This document shows positions 18,368 through 26,745 of a stretch of DNA of 41,248 nt, in pieces. The notes beneath the pieces were generated by a model. That model was not told the DNA's origin and did no database searches. It saw nothing but the letters and a program-made list of their open reading frames with translations. Each line of letters opens with the position of its first letter. Position 1 is the stretch's first letter. The DNA is from Clostridiales bacterium (GTDB lineage: Bacteria; Bacillota; Clostridia; Lachnospirales; Lachnospiraceae), in the NCBI GenBank assembly GCA_029227635.1, contig JAQYAH010000029.1, positions 1 to 41,248 of the forward strand, given 5' to 3'. The translations under genes and the position numbers were made by a program.

Positions 18368-18688
18368 TTATTTGTCGGTGTTCTCTTCGGACTTCTTGTC
18401 CTCATTCTCACCCTCGTCAGTATCTTCGGAAGTCTCCTCAGCATCCTTTCCGGCTTCGTCCACCTTTGTTGCTGCAGAGGTAAGTGCGGTCACATCCACC
18501 TCAACTTCGGTTCTCGGAATGGAAGCCTGGTGCTTGTTATATCCGGAATATGCGATCCAGCTGATACTTGCCACTAATACCAGAACGACCACCAGATAGG
18601 TGATTATACTCTTGATCTTATTCTTTCTGTGGATCTCTCTTCTGTGGGTCTTCTCGTACTTATGACGATCAACTTTCTGCTGGCTCAT
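18368..18688 (-). CDS. Small single-pass membrane protein with acidic tail
   Basis: I do not recognise a family with confidence. The 106-residue protein has a basic N-terminus (residues 1-25, rich in Lys, Arg and His), one membrane helix at about 26-48, and a tail that becomes very acidic (Glu/Asp-rich from about residue 78 to the end). The topology is probably N-in, tail outside. It lies 60 bases after ftsW and before the operon terminator, with an AAGGAAG ribosome binding site. The size, topology and position next to a division-type SEDS protein recall FtsL/DivIC-like proteins, but I see no coiled-coil septum domain, so that is speculation. Confidence 0.7.
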   Translation of the reverse strand: MSQQKVDRHKYEKTHRREIHRKNKIKSIITYLVVVLVLVASISWIAYSGYNKHQASIPRTEVEVDVTALTSAATKVDEAGKDAEETSEDTDEGENEDKKSEENTDK

Positions 18689-18748
18689 GTTGATTACTTC
18701 CTTTCAAAATGATGTACCCAAACATTATAAATTAAATAATTCCAAACT

Positions 18749-19942
18749 TCAACCGTTGATTAAGTCCCCCAGCTGCTCTTCTTTGATTTTCTGTCTGAGG
18801 CTGGCCCTATAGACACTGAGAGCAAGCCCCATCTCACCCATGGTGATCATGAGGGCGCTTCCGCCGTAACTGATAAACGGTAGTGTGATTCCGGTTGCCG
18901 GAATTAGGTTGATCACAACACAGACATTGAGCACCACCTGAAGGGCAATGTGGGAAAAGATTCCTGTAACGATCAGTGCTCCTGAAAGGTCCGGGGCCTC
19001 TTTGGCGATCTTCATGAGTTCACGAAGGAGCATGGCAAAAATGCTCAGCAAAATGATAACACCGAAGACTCCCAGCTCCTCACATATGATAGAGAGGATC
19101 CAGTCATTCTGGGCCTCCGGGATGAATCCCAGCTTCTGGCTGCTGTTGCCCAGGCCTTTTCCGAAAAAGCCTCCGGAGCCGATAGCATAAAGCCCCTGAA
19201 TGATCTGCCTTCCGCCATCATCCAGGTATTTTTCCGGATTGACCCACATAAGAAGCCTTACAAGTCTAAAGTTTCCCGAAGTTTCAAGCCTCTCAGCCAA
19301 AAACCTTGCTCCGGCAACAGCAGCGGCAATACCTCCGACTGCCAGAAAACCCAGACTTTTATACTTATTGGTCACCACAAAAACCATGATAAAGCAGATG
19401 CCGAAAATGATTATGGCGGCACTCAGATGATCAGTCAGGTAGAGGGTCAGTACCGAAGATAGTATGGCCCAGAAAAACAGCCCGAGTATACCCTTTATGC
19501 TGTTGACGTCCTTTTCTTTTTTGCAGACCAGATAAGCTATCATAAGGATCATGGCGATCTTCGTCAGCTCCGAGGGCTGGACGGTGCCCACCACCGGGAC
19601 CTGAAGCCACCGCTTGGCGCCGTAGCTCTCCACTCCCATGGGGGAGAACTTGACCAGGGCCATGAGGCCGTAAGACCCCAAAAGCCATAATGGTGCAAGC
19701 CTCACCAGCAGGTGATATTCCAGTTTTGATATGACAAACAGCACCGCAAAGCTGATCAAGGCATTTCGCACCTGCTTTTTGAAATAAAACAGATCGTCCT
19801 CGAACTTCAGCTGAGCACTGTAGTAACTGGTGCTGTACAGCATAACAAGACCGAAACAGATCAGCACGAAAAGGATGATCGTCACTGTGTGGTCATATCG
19901 CCCCGCCAGGAGCTTTTTGTCCGCTTTCCGGTTTGTCCCCAT
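18749..19942 (-). CDS. ftsW: SEDS-family peptidoglycan polymerase (FtsW/RodA/SpoVE)
   Basis: SEDS proteins are integral-membrane glycosyltransferases that polymerise lipid II together with a class B penicillin-binding protein. The 397-residue protein has about ten membrane helices. Diagnostic segments are VGTVQPSELTKIAMI, the long extracellular loop with GSGGFFGKGLGNSSQKLGF and PEAQNDWILSIICEELG, and the C-terminal TGITLPFISYGGSAL. The EAQNDWIL segment and overall length fit the FtsW/SpoVE branch better than RodA, but the three are hard to separate by eye. It begins two bases after asnB, an unusual partner, and is followed by the small membrane protein; no PBP gene or mur cluster is nearby. 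Confidence 0.85.
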   Translation of the reverse strand: MGTNRKADKKLLAGRYDHTVTIILFVLICFGLVMLYSTSYYSAQLKFEDDLFYFKKQVRNALISFAVLFVISKLEYHLLVRLAPLWLLGSYGLMALVKFSPMGVESYGAKRWLQVPVVGTVQPSELTKIAMILMIAYLVCKKEKDVNSIKGILGLFFWAILSSVLTLYLTDHLSAAIIIFGICFIMVFVVTNKYKSLGFLAVGGIAAAVAGARFLAERLETSGNFRLVRLLMWVNPEKYLDDGGRQIIQGLYAIGSGGFFGKGLGNSSQKLGFIPEAQNDWILSIICEELGVFGVIILLSIFAMLLRELMKIAKEAPDLSGALIVTGIFSHIALQVVLNVCVVINLIPATGITLPFISYGGSALMITMGEMGLALSVYRASLRQKIKEEQLGDLING

Positions 19943-19944
19943 TC

Positions 19945-21810
19945 TTACCTCGCACTCATTGCAGGATGAACCGGCTTCTCCTCACTGAAAAATCTCTCGT
20001 ACCAGATGAGGAAAATATAAACTGTCCAGATCTTCCTGCTGTTATCGTGTTTCTGTTCAATGTGTTCTCTGAGCAGTCTGTTGAGGTAATCCGTATCAAA
20101 AAACTTCTCTGAAGCCTCACTGTTGAACATAGTTTTTACTCTTTCGTAGTATTTGGGATCCCTGAGCCATACTCGGATGGGTATGGGGAATCCAAGTTTT
20201 TTCTTCTCGGCGGTCTTTTTCCTTATGACCTTATCCGCCGCCATTCTAAGGGCCACCTTGGTCCTTGGAGCCTGCACTTTATATTCCAAAGGAAGGGACT
20301 CCGAGAGTTTCATGACCTTTTTGTCAAGGAAAGGCACTCTCACCTCCACGGAGTTGGCCATGCCCATCTTGTCACCCTTCATAAGGATATCATGAACCAG
20401 CCAGATGTGAAGGTCAACATACTGCATTTTGGTAACGGGATCCTTATCCCCAACTTTTGCGTAAAGGGGAGCTGTTATCTTCATGATGCCGGGCTCACAA
20501 CCTTTTTTGAGGAGCTTATTTGCTTCCTTCTCAGTAAAAATGTTGGTGGCATTGGCAAAATAACGCTCCTCCAGCTTTTTGCCGTGGCGCATGAGAAAGC
20601 CCCTTCCCTTCATGTCTCTAGGGAGGCAGTTCTCCGCAAATTTGCCAAGAAGCCTTCTTATGGGAAAAGGAATCCGATTGAATCCGGTGTGCTCCATGGG
20701 TTCACAATAGATATTGTATCCCCCGAAAAGCTCATCTGAGCCTTCTCCCGACAATACCACCTTGACTTTCTTCGCCGCTTCCTGGGAGAGGAAGTAGAGG
20801 GCGATGGCCGCCGGATCCGCAACAGGCTCATCCATATAATACATGATGTCCGAAAGAGCATCCCAGTACTCGTCCGGATGAATTATCTTTGCATCGTTGG
20901 ACATATTGATGCTGGCAGCAAATTCTTTGGCATCCTGGATCTCACTGTATTTCTGCTCCTCAAAGCCCACGGTAAAGGTCCGATCCACCTGTCCGAGATA
21001 GGTAAGGTAGCTGGAATCCACTCCGCTTGAGAGGTAGGAAGCAACCTCCACGTCACTGATCTTGTGCATCTCCACCGATTCCTTCATGGTCTTCTCCACA
21101 AGGTTTGCCGCTTCCTCGAGGCTTACATCCAGATCCCCTTTGAAATTGGGCTCAAAATACCGCTTAAAAGTCAGTTCCCCGTTGGCAAAGACAAAAGAAT
21201 GACCGGGCTTCACACAGAATACCCCTTTGAAAAAGGTCTCCTCCGAAGGAACGAACTGGAAGGAAAGATAGTTGCCCAGCTGCTCTTCGTTGAATCTTCT
21301 CTCAAATGCCGGATGCTCTACAAAAGATTTGATCTCCGATCCGAAGAGCAGGCTGTCCCCGGCCTTGGTATAGTAGTAGGGCTTGATTCCGAACATATCT
21401 CTTGCCCCAAAAAGTTTCTTCTCATTGCGATCCCAGATAGCAAAAGCAAACATGCCTCTCAGCATTCCGGGAAGCTCCTCCCCATATTCCTCATATCCGT
21501 GAAGGATGGTTTCGGAGTCGGTTTTGGTCTTGAACACATGTCCTTTTGCAATCAGCTTCTCCCTGAGTTCCTGATAGTTGTAGATCTCTCCGTTAAAAAC
21601 CAGGACCTTGGAACCGTCCTCGTTGAGAATAGGCTGATCTCCGCTCTCGCTAATATCAATGATGCTGAGCCGGCGAAATCCCAGTGCCGCCTCCTCGTCA
21701 ATAAACATACCTGAGCTGTCAGGTCCCCTGTGGATGATGGTGTTCATCATTCGCTCAAGTATTTCCCCTTTATTTTCGCTATGGTCAATAAAACCTGCAA
21801 ACCCACACAC
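19945..21810 (-). CDS. asnB: Glutamine-hydrolysing asparagine synthetase
   Basis: AsnB makes asparagine from aspartate, ATP and glutamine. The 621-residue protein begins with the Ntn-type glutaminase nucleophile Cys2 (MCGFAGF), with IIHRGPDSSG and VFNGEIYNYQELR typical of that domain, and continues into the synthetase domain with YLSSGVDSS (PP-loop) and LSGEGSDELFGGYNIY. The start codon is GTG at 21810, fixed by the need for Cys2 and by GGGGG nine bases upstream. The ribosome binding site begins three bases after the T run of the nrdR terminator, so expression may depend on read-through. ftsW follows after two bases. Some asnB-like proteins amidate cell-wall precursors; with ftsW adjacent this alternative deserves mention. 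Confidence 0.92.
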   Translation of the reverse strand: MCGFAGFIDHSENKGEILERMMNTIIHRGPDSSGMFIDEEAALGFRRLSIIDISESGDQPILNEDGSKVLVFNGEIYNYQELREKLIAKGHVFKTKTDSETILHGYEEYGEELPGMLRGMFAFAIWDRNEKKLFGARDMFGIKPYYYTKAGDSLLFGSEIKSFVEHPAFERRFNEEQLGNYLSFQFVPSEETFFKGVFCVKPGHSFVFANGELTFKRYFEPNFKGDLDVSLEEAANLVEKTMKESVEMHKISDVEVASYLSSGVDSSYLTYLGQVDRTFTVGFEEQKYSEIQDAKEFAASINMSNDAKIIHPDEYWDALSDIMYYMDEPVADPAAIALYFLSQEAAKKVKVVLSGEGSDELFGGYNIYCEPMEHTGFNRIPFPIRRLLGKFAENCLPRDMKGRGFLMRHGKKLEERYFANATNIFTEKEANKLLKKGCEPGIMKITAPLYAKVGDKDPVTKMQYVDLHIWLVHDILMKGDKMGMANSVEVRVPFLDKKVMKLSESLPLEYKVQAPRTKVALRMAADKVIRKKTAEKKKLGFPIPIRVWLRDPKYYERVKTMFNSEASEKFFDTDYLNRLLREHIEQKHDNSRKIWTVYIFLIWYERFFSEEKPVHPAMSAR

Positions 21811-21827
21811 TTTAGGTGTCCCCCTGT

Positions 21828-21868
21828 AAAAAAAATTATGAAGACAGGGCCTTTTTCCCTGTCTTCAT
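21828..21868 (-). terminator. Terminator between nrdR and asnB
   Basis: Perfect 12-bp arms (ATGAAGACAGGG / CCCTGTCTTCAT, 21838-21849 and 21857-21868), a 7-base loop, then AA and eight T residues on the minus strand (21835-21828). The asnB GTG comes only 17 bases after the last T. Confidence 0.9.
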
Positions 21869-21876
21869 TTGAATTG

Positions 21877-22332
21877 TTATTTGGATTCGAGAACTGTCTT
21901 CAGCTCGTTCATGAAGGTCTCCACATCCTTGAACTCCCGGTAAACTGAGGCGAATCTTACATAGGCAACCGGATCCAGTCCTTTAAGCCGGTCCATTACA
22001 CACTCACCGATGAGGGTGCTCTCGATCTCCCTCTCCTCTCTTCCAAAGAGCTCAGTCTCAACGGAATCCACGAGTTTCTCAACTTCCTCCGCCGATACCG
22101 GACGCTTGTGACAGGCTCTTATGATACCTGCCTCGATCTTCATTCTGTCATACTGCTCTCTGTTGTTATCCTTCTTGATAACAACAAGAGGCAGAGTCTC
22201 AACTTTCTCGTATGTCGTATATCTTTTTCCGCAGGAATCGCAAACACGCCTTCTTCTGATGGAACGGCCGTCATCCGCGGGTCTTGAATCGATGACCTTA
22301 GTGTCATCACTACTGCAATACGGGCATTTCAT
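21877..22332 (-). CDS. nrdR: Transcriptional repressor NrdR
   Basis: NrdR is a zinc-ribbon/ATP-cone repressor that senses dATP/ATP and controls ribonucleotide reductase genes. The 151-residue length is standard. The zinc ribbon uses two CxxC pairs in MKCPYCSS and VCDSCGKRY, with the RRRRVC arginine run between, and the ATP-cone domain covers about residues 46-135. The start follows AAAGGAG by about eight bases. It lies 27 bases downstream of dapL and ends at a strong terminator. No nrd gene is in the window, so it acts in trans. Confidence 0.96.
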   Translation of the reverse strand: MKCPYCSSDDTKVIDSRPADDGRSIRRRRVCDSCGKRYTTYEKVETLPLVVIKKDNNREQYDRMKIEAGIIRACHKRPVSAEEVEKLVDSVETELFGREEREIESTLIGECVMDRLKGLDPVAYVRFASVYREFKDVETFMNELKTVLESK

Positions 22333-22359
22333 AAAACGGCTCCTTTCGATTCAAAAAGC

Positions 22360-23574
22360 CTACAGCGCTTTGATTCTCTCAAGGGCTCTCAGTGAATTCT
22401 CGTGAGTACCGAAAGCTGTCAGTCTGAAGTAGTGCTCACCGCTGGGACCAAAGCCTGATCCGGGAGTTCCCACAACGTTGGCGTTCTCCAGGAGATAATC
22501 GAAAAACTCCCAGGAAGTCATGTTGTTAGGGGTGTGAAGCCAGATGTAAGGTGAGTTTACACCACCGTATACTTCGAATCCGGCCTCTGCAAGTCCGCTC
22601 TTGATGGTCTTAGCGTTGTTCATGTAGTAAGCGATCTGCTGCTTTATCTGTGCCTTTCCGGCCTCAGAGTAAACAGCTTCGCCGGCTCTCTGAATGATGT
22701 AGGGAGCGCCGTTGTACTTGGTTCCGTGGCGGCGTGCCCACATATCGTGAAGGGAAGCTCCCCCGATCACAAGTTCCTTGGGAACTACTGTGAAAGCAAG
22801 ACGAACTCCGGTGAAACCGGCGTTCTTTGAGAAGCTTCTGAGCTCGATGGCACAGCCTTTAGCTCCCTCACACTCGTAGATTGAGTGAGGAACGTTCTCC
22901 TCTGAGATGTATGCCTCGTAAGCCGCATCGTAGATGATCACTGCACCGATGCGGTTAGCATAGTCAACCCACTCCTGGAGGCGATCCTTGGTGATTGCCA
23001 TACCGGTAGGGTTGTTGGGGAAGCAAAGGTAGATGATATCGGGATCCTCTTTGGGGAATTCGGGCACAAATCCGTTGTCCTTTGAGCAAGGCATATAGAT
23101 AACATCGCTCCACTGCTCGCTGTCCTCAAGAAATACTCCGGTTCTTCCTGCCATAACATTACTGTCAACGTAAACGGGATAAACAGGGTCACAAACCGCG
23201 ATCTTGTTGTCTACCGCAAAAAGCTCCTGGATGTTTCCGGAATCAAACTATGCACCGTCAGAAACAAAGATCTCGTCTGCCTCGATGTCACAGCCTCTTG
23301 CCTTGAAATCGTTATCTGAGATTGCTTTGCGAAGGAACTCATATCCCAGATCCGGTGCATATCCCATGAAAGACTCCGCCTTAGCCATCTCGTCTACAGA
23401 CTTGTGAAGTGTGTCGATGATGGCGGGAGCAAGAGGCTGAGTAACGTCACCGATACCAAGACGGATAATCTCCTTCTCGGGATTTGCAGCAGTGAATTCA
23501 TTTACTTTTCTCGCAATTGTGGAAAAAAGGTAGCTTCCTCTGAGTTTCAAAAAGTTATCGTTGATTTTTACCAT
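22360..23574 (-). pseudogene. dapL: LL-diaminopimelate aminotransferase interrupted by an in-frame TAG
   Basis: DapL converts tetrahydrodipicolinate to LL-diaminopimelate in one glutamate-dependent step. Read through the stop, the frame gives 404 residues, normal for the family. The first 108 residues start MVKINDNFLKLRGSYLF and end IFVSDGA. A TAG codon (23250-23248) stands where the family has lysine in SDGAK, and the same frame then continues [10 protein letters not shown] and on to the PLP lysine in [13 protein letters not shown]. No frameshift is present. The codon is one base from AAG, and the following Phe replaces the usual small residue or Cys. It may be a true nonsense mutation or a sequence error. 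TAG is an ordinary stop in several neighbours (lepA, dapF). The gene lies between dapF and nrdR. Confidence 0.9.
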
Positions 23575-23598
23575 TGGACTATTCCCCTTATTAAACTA

Positions 23599-24447
23599 CT
23601 ATTTGCTGAAATTGGAAAGGTCGATCTCTCCATCGAAAACGATAGTTGCCGGACCGGTCATATACACCTTATTGTCCGTCTCATTCCACTCGATCTGAAG
23701 GTCTCCTCCCCTTAAGTGTACAGTTACTTTTCGGTTTACCCAGCCGTTTAAGATACAGGCAACTGTAGTTGCGCAGGCTCCGGTGCCACAGGCAAGGGTC
23801 TCCCCTGAGCCTCTCTCCCACACTCTCATCTGTATGTTGTCTCTGTCAAGGACCCGGATAAACTCTGTATTGATACGGTCCGGGAACATGGGATGATTCT
23901 CAAATTTCGGACCAATCTTTTCGATTTCAAGAGCAGCGGGATCTTCCACCGGCACTACCGCATGAGGATTTCCCATGGAAACACAGGTCATGCTGTACTG
24001 CTCCCCGGCAACCAGAATCGGTTCTGAGATCAAAGTCTCCTTCCTTGCGAGAACCGGAATATCCGCCGCTTTAAGAATGGGCTCGCCCATATTTACTCTG
24101 ACACATTTGACTCTGTCATTCTCTACCGTGAGTTCCAGGTACTTGATTCCCGAACCGGTCTCGATGGAAATTGAGGTGTTTCGTGTCAGACCATAATCAT
24201 AAACATACTTGGCAACACAGCGGATACCGTTTCCGCACATAGCGCCAAGAGAGCCGTCCTCGTTGTACATTTCCATCTTAAAATCAGCCACATCAGAGGG
24301 CTTAATAAGGATCAGACCATCTGATCCGATACCGAAATGGCGGTCACTAACAATGATTGCTGCCTCAACAGGGTTCTCAACTCTCTCCGAAAAGCAGTTG
24401 ACATACACATAATCGTGTCCTATTCCGTGCATCTTTGTAAATTTCAT
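23599..24447 (-). CDS. dapF: Diaminopimelate epimerase
   Basis: DapF interconverts LL- and meso-diaminopimelate without cofactor. From ATG 24447 the protein is 282 residues; this start ([17 protein letters not shown]) has GGAGG seven bases upstream, and a 14-codon extension is rejected. The two catalytic cysteines are visible in [12 protein letters not shown] and [15 protein letters not shown], together with [10 protein letters not shown] and WERGSGETL. It lies 24 bases before dapL; the pair supplies meso-DAP for lysine and, if the wall is DAP-type, peptidoglycan. The leader upstream contains inverted repeats that could form alternative RNA structures. I see no convincing promoter between it and serA. 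Confidence 0.96.
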   Translation of the reverse strand: MKFTKMHGIGHDYVYVNCFSERVENPVEAAIIVSDRHFGIGSDGLILIKPSDVADFKMEMYNEDGSLGAMCGNGIRCVAKYVYDYGLTRNTSISIETGSGIKYLELTVENDRVKCVRVNMGEPILKAADIPVLARKETLISEPILVAGEQYSMTCVSMGNPHAVVPVEDPAALEIEKIGPKFENHPMFPDRINTEFIRVLDRDNIQMRVWERGSGETLACGTGACATTVACILNGWVNRKVTVHLRGGDLQIEWNETDNKVYMTGPATIVFDGEIDLSNFSK

Positions 24448-24489
24448 TTGATAACCTCCATTTAACATAACTAAATCGCCGAAGTGCAA

Positions 24490-24548
24490 GGGACTATATC
24501 TGAGAATTCAGGCATTAGCCATAGTCCCGGATTCCCCAGACTTTGGCT
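24490..24548 (-). ncRNA. Candidate structured leader upstream of dapF
   Basis: Read on the minus strand, an outer stem pairs GGGACTAT (24528-24521) with ATAGTCCC (24497-24490) and encloses two small hairpins (GGC-TAAT-GCC and TGA-ATTC-TCA). The 5' strand of that stem can instead pair upstream: AGCCAAAGTC (24548-24539) with GACTATGGCT (24526-24517), 9 of 10 bases. The two folds exclude each other. There is no T run behind the second stem and the ribosome binding site is about 40 bases away, so the mechanism is unclear. It matches no riboswitch I know; chance is possible. Confidence 0.35.
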
Positions 24549-24555
24549 CGTCCCT

Positions 24556-24594
24556 ACCAAAAATGCCCGCAGACCACAAAAATGGTCTGCGGGC
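24556..24594 (-). terminator. Terminator of serC-serA
   Basis: Perfect 12-bp GC-rich arms (GCCCGCAGACCA / TGGTCTGCGGGC, 24565-24576 and 24583-24594), 6-base loop, followed on the minus strand by ATTTTTGG. Confidence 0.9.
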
Positions 24595-24609
24595 TCCGTA
24601 ATAATTCAA

Positions 24610-25521
24610 TTACTTAAGGATATCTGTGATGATGCTAACGATTTCTTCACCGATACGACCCTGTGCTTCCTTAGTGGAACCACCGATGTGAGGTGTAAGA
24701 GAGATCTTGTCATTGCTTAATACTCTCTCGTTTGAAGCAGGCTCTGAAGCAAATACGTCAAGAGCTGCACCAGCAAGCTTGCCATTGTCAAGAGCATCGC
24801 AAAGAGCGTCTTCGTCAATCAGACCGCCACGAGCGAGGTTGAGGATGTAAGCTGTCGGCTTCATAAGAGCGAGGTCTTCAGCAACGATAACGGGTTTCTT
24901 GTCAGCGGGCATAGGAATGTGAAGTGATACGAAGTCAGCATTCTTCAGGATCTCTTCCTGTGTTGACTTTACATAATCCTCAGGGAGACCCTTGATTTCG
25001 AAGATATCTGTGTACATAACCTTCATGCCAAGAGCAGCTGCGCGCTTAGCAACTTCCTGAGCGATACGTCCCATACCGATGAGACCGATTGTCTTGCCGG
25101 CAATCTCTGTGCCTTCGTACTTCTTCTTGGGCCACTCGCCGTTACGCATAGCGTAGTTGGAGATACCGATATAACGGCAAAGAGCGAACATGTGACCGAT
25201 AGTAGCCTCTGCTACTGATGCACTTGAAGCTCTGGGAGTGTTGCGAACCTTGATGCCCTTCTCTTCAGCATACTTAACGTCGATGTTATCAACACCAACG
25301 CCACCGCGGATAACAACTTTAAGTCTTCCGGCCTCAGCTGCTGCATCAATGATGGGCTGACGGATCTTTGTCTTGGAACGAACTACAACAGCATCGAATT
25401 CCTTGAGCTGCTCAGCAAGCTCGTCGGGCTCATAATACTGCTCTACTACTTCGTAACCTTTAGCTCTTAAATCTTCAACGGCGCTCTTAGCCATGCCGTC
25501 TGTAGCAAGTACTCTATACAT
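24610..25521 (-). CDS. serA: D-3-phosphoglycerate dehydrogenase, short form without ACT domain
   Basis: SerA oxidises 3-phosphoglycerate to phosphohydroxypyruvate, the entry step of serine synthesis. At 303 residues it is the short type, with no C-terminal ACT or intervening domain, so classical serine feedback through ACT is not expected. The cofactor motif is GLIGMGRIAQEVAKRAAALG; catalytic regions are LARGGLIDEDAL, DVFASEP and TPHIGGSTKEAQ. The N-terminal VVRSKTKIRQ and GVGVDNID segments are typical of the phosphoglycerate-specific group. It follows serC by 29 bases with a GGAGG site, and a strong terminator ends the unit. A serB phosphatase is not seen nearby. Codon use appears biased towards that of highly expressed genes. 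Confidence 0.94.
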   Translation of the reverse strand: MYRVLATDGMAKSAVEDLRAKGYEVVEQYYEPDELAEQLKEFDAVVVRSKTKIRQPIIDAAAEAGRLKVVIRGGVGVDNIDVKYAEEKGIKVRNTPRASSASVAEATIGHMFALCRYIGISNYAMRNGEWPKKKYEGTEIAGKTIGLIGMGRIAQEVAKRAAALGMKVMYTDIFEIKGLPEDYVKSTQEEILKNADFVSLHIPMPADKKPVIVAEDLALMKPTAYILNLARGGLIDEDALCDALDNGKLAGAALDVFASEPASNERVLSNDKISLTPHIGGSTKEAQGRIGEEIVSIITDILK

Positions 25522-25550
25522 TTTAATTCCTCCAATATTTATCAGAAAGA

Positions 25551-26636
25551 TTATTTGTGCTCAGCTTCGAATTTCTTAAGGAACTCAACAAGTGCCTCTA
25601 CACCTTCTTTAGGCATAGCGTTGTATGTTGAAGCACGGAGACCGCCAACAGACTTGTGACCCTTAAGGTTATCAAATCCAGCTGCCTTTGTAGCTGCAAC
25701 TACTTCAGCATCGAGCTCTTTGCTTGCTGTTACGAAAGGAATGTTCATGAGTGAACGATCCTCGGGAACAACAGTACCTGTGAACATCTCTGACTGATCA
25801 AGGAAATCATACATAACCTTAGCCTTGTCGATGTTCTTCTGGTTCATTACTTCAAGACCGCCCTGGTCAAGGAGATATCTGAATACCTTACCGCAGCAGT
25901 AGATAGCCCAGCAGTTAGGTGTGTTGTACATTGAACCAGCATCTGCGTGTGTCTTGTACTGAAGGTATACAGGAAGATCTGTGAGGTCATCACGGATGAG
26001 GTCTTCACGAATGATTACTACAACCATACCTGCAGGACCAACGTTCTTCTGAACACCAGCGTAGATCATGCCGTAATCAGAAACGTTGCAAGGTCTTGAA
26101 AGGAACATTGAAGACTGGTCAGAAACAAGGATCTTACCCTTTGTGTTGGGAAGCTTCTGCCATGTTACACCGTGAATTGTCTCGTTCTCACAGATGTAAA
26201 CGTAGTCAGCATCCTCGGGAATGTCAAGATCTGAGCAATCAGGAACATATGTGTAGTTCTTATCCTTGGAAGAAGCAGCAACAACAACTTCGCCAACCTT
26301 CTTAGCCTCAGCGATAGCCTTCTTGGACCATGCACCGGTCTCAATGTAAACAGCCTTGCCGTTCTTCATAAGGTTCATAGGGATCATAGAGAACTGAAGT
26401 GTAGCTCCGCCCTGGATAAAAAGAACTTTGTAGTTATCAGGAATACCCATAAGCTCGCGAAGATCCTTCTCAGCTGCGTCGATGATACCCTGGTAAACAG
26501 CTGAACGGTGTGACATCTCCATTACACACATGCCGCTTCCACGGTAGTTCATCATCTCGTCACGGATCTCCTCAAGTACAGGCTCCGGCATCATAGCAGG
26601 ACCAGCTGAAAAGTTAAACGTACGATCGTATTTCAT
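25551..26636 (-). CDS. serC: Phosphoserine aminotransferase
   Basis: SerC transaminates phosphohydroxypyruvate with glutamate to phosphoserine, and in many bacteria also serves pyridoxal-phosphate synthesis. The 361-residue protein has the family start FNFSAGPAMMPEPVLEE, GGATLQFSMIPMNL, and the PLP lysine in YAGVQKNVGPAG; the C-terminus has VGGLRASTYNAMP. The start ATG follows GGAGG by about ten bases. serC is the first gene of the serC-serA unit. Its promoter has an extended -10 with a perfect TATAAT about 100 bases upstream, giving a long untranslated leader. It has the same biased codon use as serA. Confidence 0.96.
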   Translation of the reverse strand: MKYDRTFNFSAGPAMMPEPVLEEIRDEMMNYRGSGMCVMEMSHRSAVYQGIIDAAEKDLRELMGIPDNYKVLFIQGGATLQFSMIPMNLMKNGKAVYIETGAWSKKAIAEAKKVGEVVVAASSKDKNYTYVPDCSDLDIPEDADYVYICENETIHGVTWQKLPNTKGKILVSDQSSMFLSRPCNVSDYGMIYAGVQKNVGPAGMVVVIIREDLIRDDLTDLPVYLQYKTHADAGSMYNTPNCWAIYCCGKVFRYLLDQGGLEVMNQKNIDKAKVMYDFLDQSEMFTGTVVPEDRSLMNIPFVTASKELDAEVVAATKAAGFDNLKGHKSVGGLRASTYNAMPKEGVEALVEFLKKFEAEHK

Positions 26637-26736
26637 TTTAGTTCTCCTCCTTGAGATTTCTTAAATAATAATGATTTCTTAATGTATATTAGTTGCCAGC
26701 ACTGTCTGATGCTGTACTAACCACACTCGTGTCCTC

Positions 26737-26745
26737 ATTATACCA
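26737..26745 (-). promoter_or_regulatory. Extended -10 promoter of serC-serA
   Basis: Minus-strand TGGTATAAT: perfect TATAAT (26737-26742) with an extended TG. The -35 is weak (GTGAAC at 18 bp). The transcript would have a leader of about 95 bases. Confidence 0.6.

Noticed and set aside
21808-21868. T-box leader in front of asnB
   Set aside because: There is no T-box bulge sequence and the leader is far too short; only a plain terminator is present. I also saw no T-box before thrC or serC.
22360-23154. Independent aminotransferase gene starting at the ATG in the second half of dapL
   Set aside because: It lacks the N-terminal substrate-binding part and a ribosome binding site; the same frame continues upstream to the TAG, so it is the broken 3' part of dapL.
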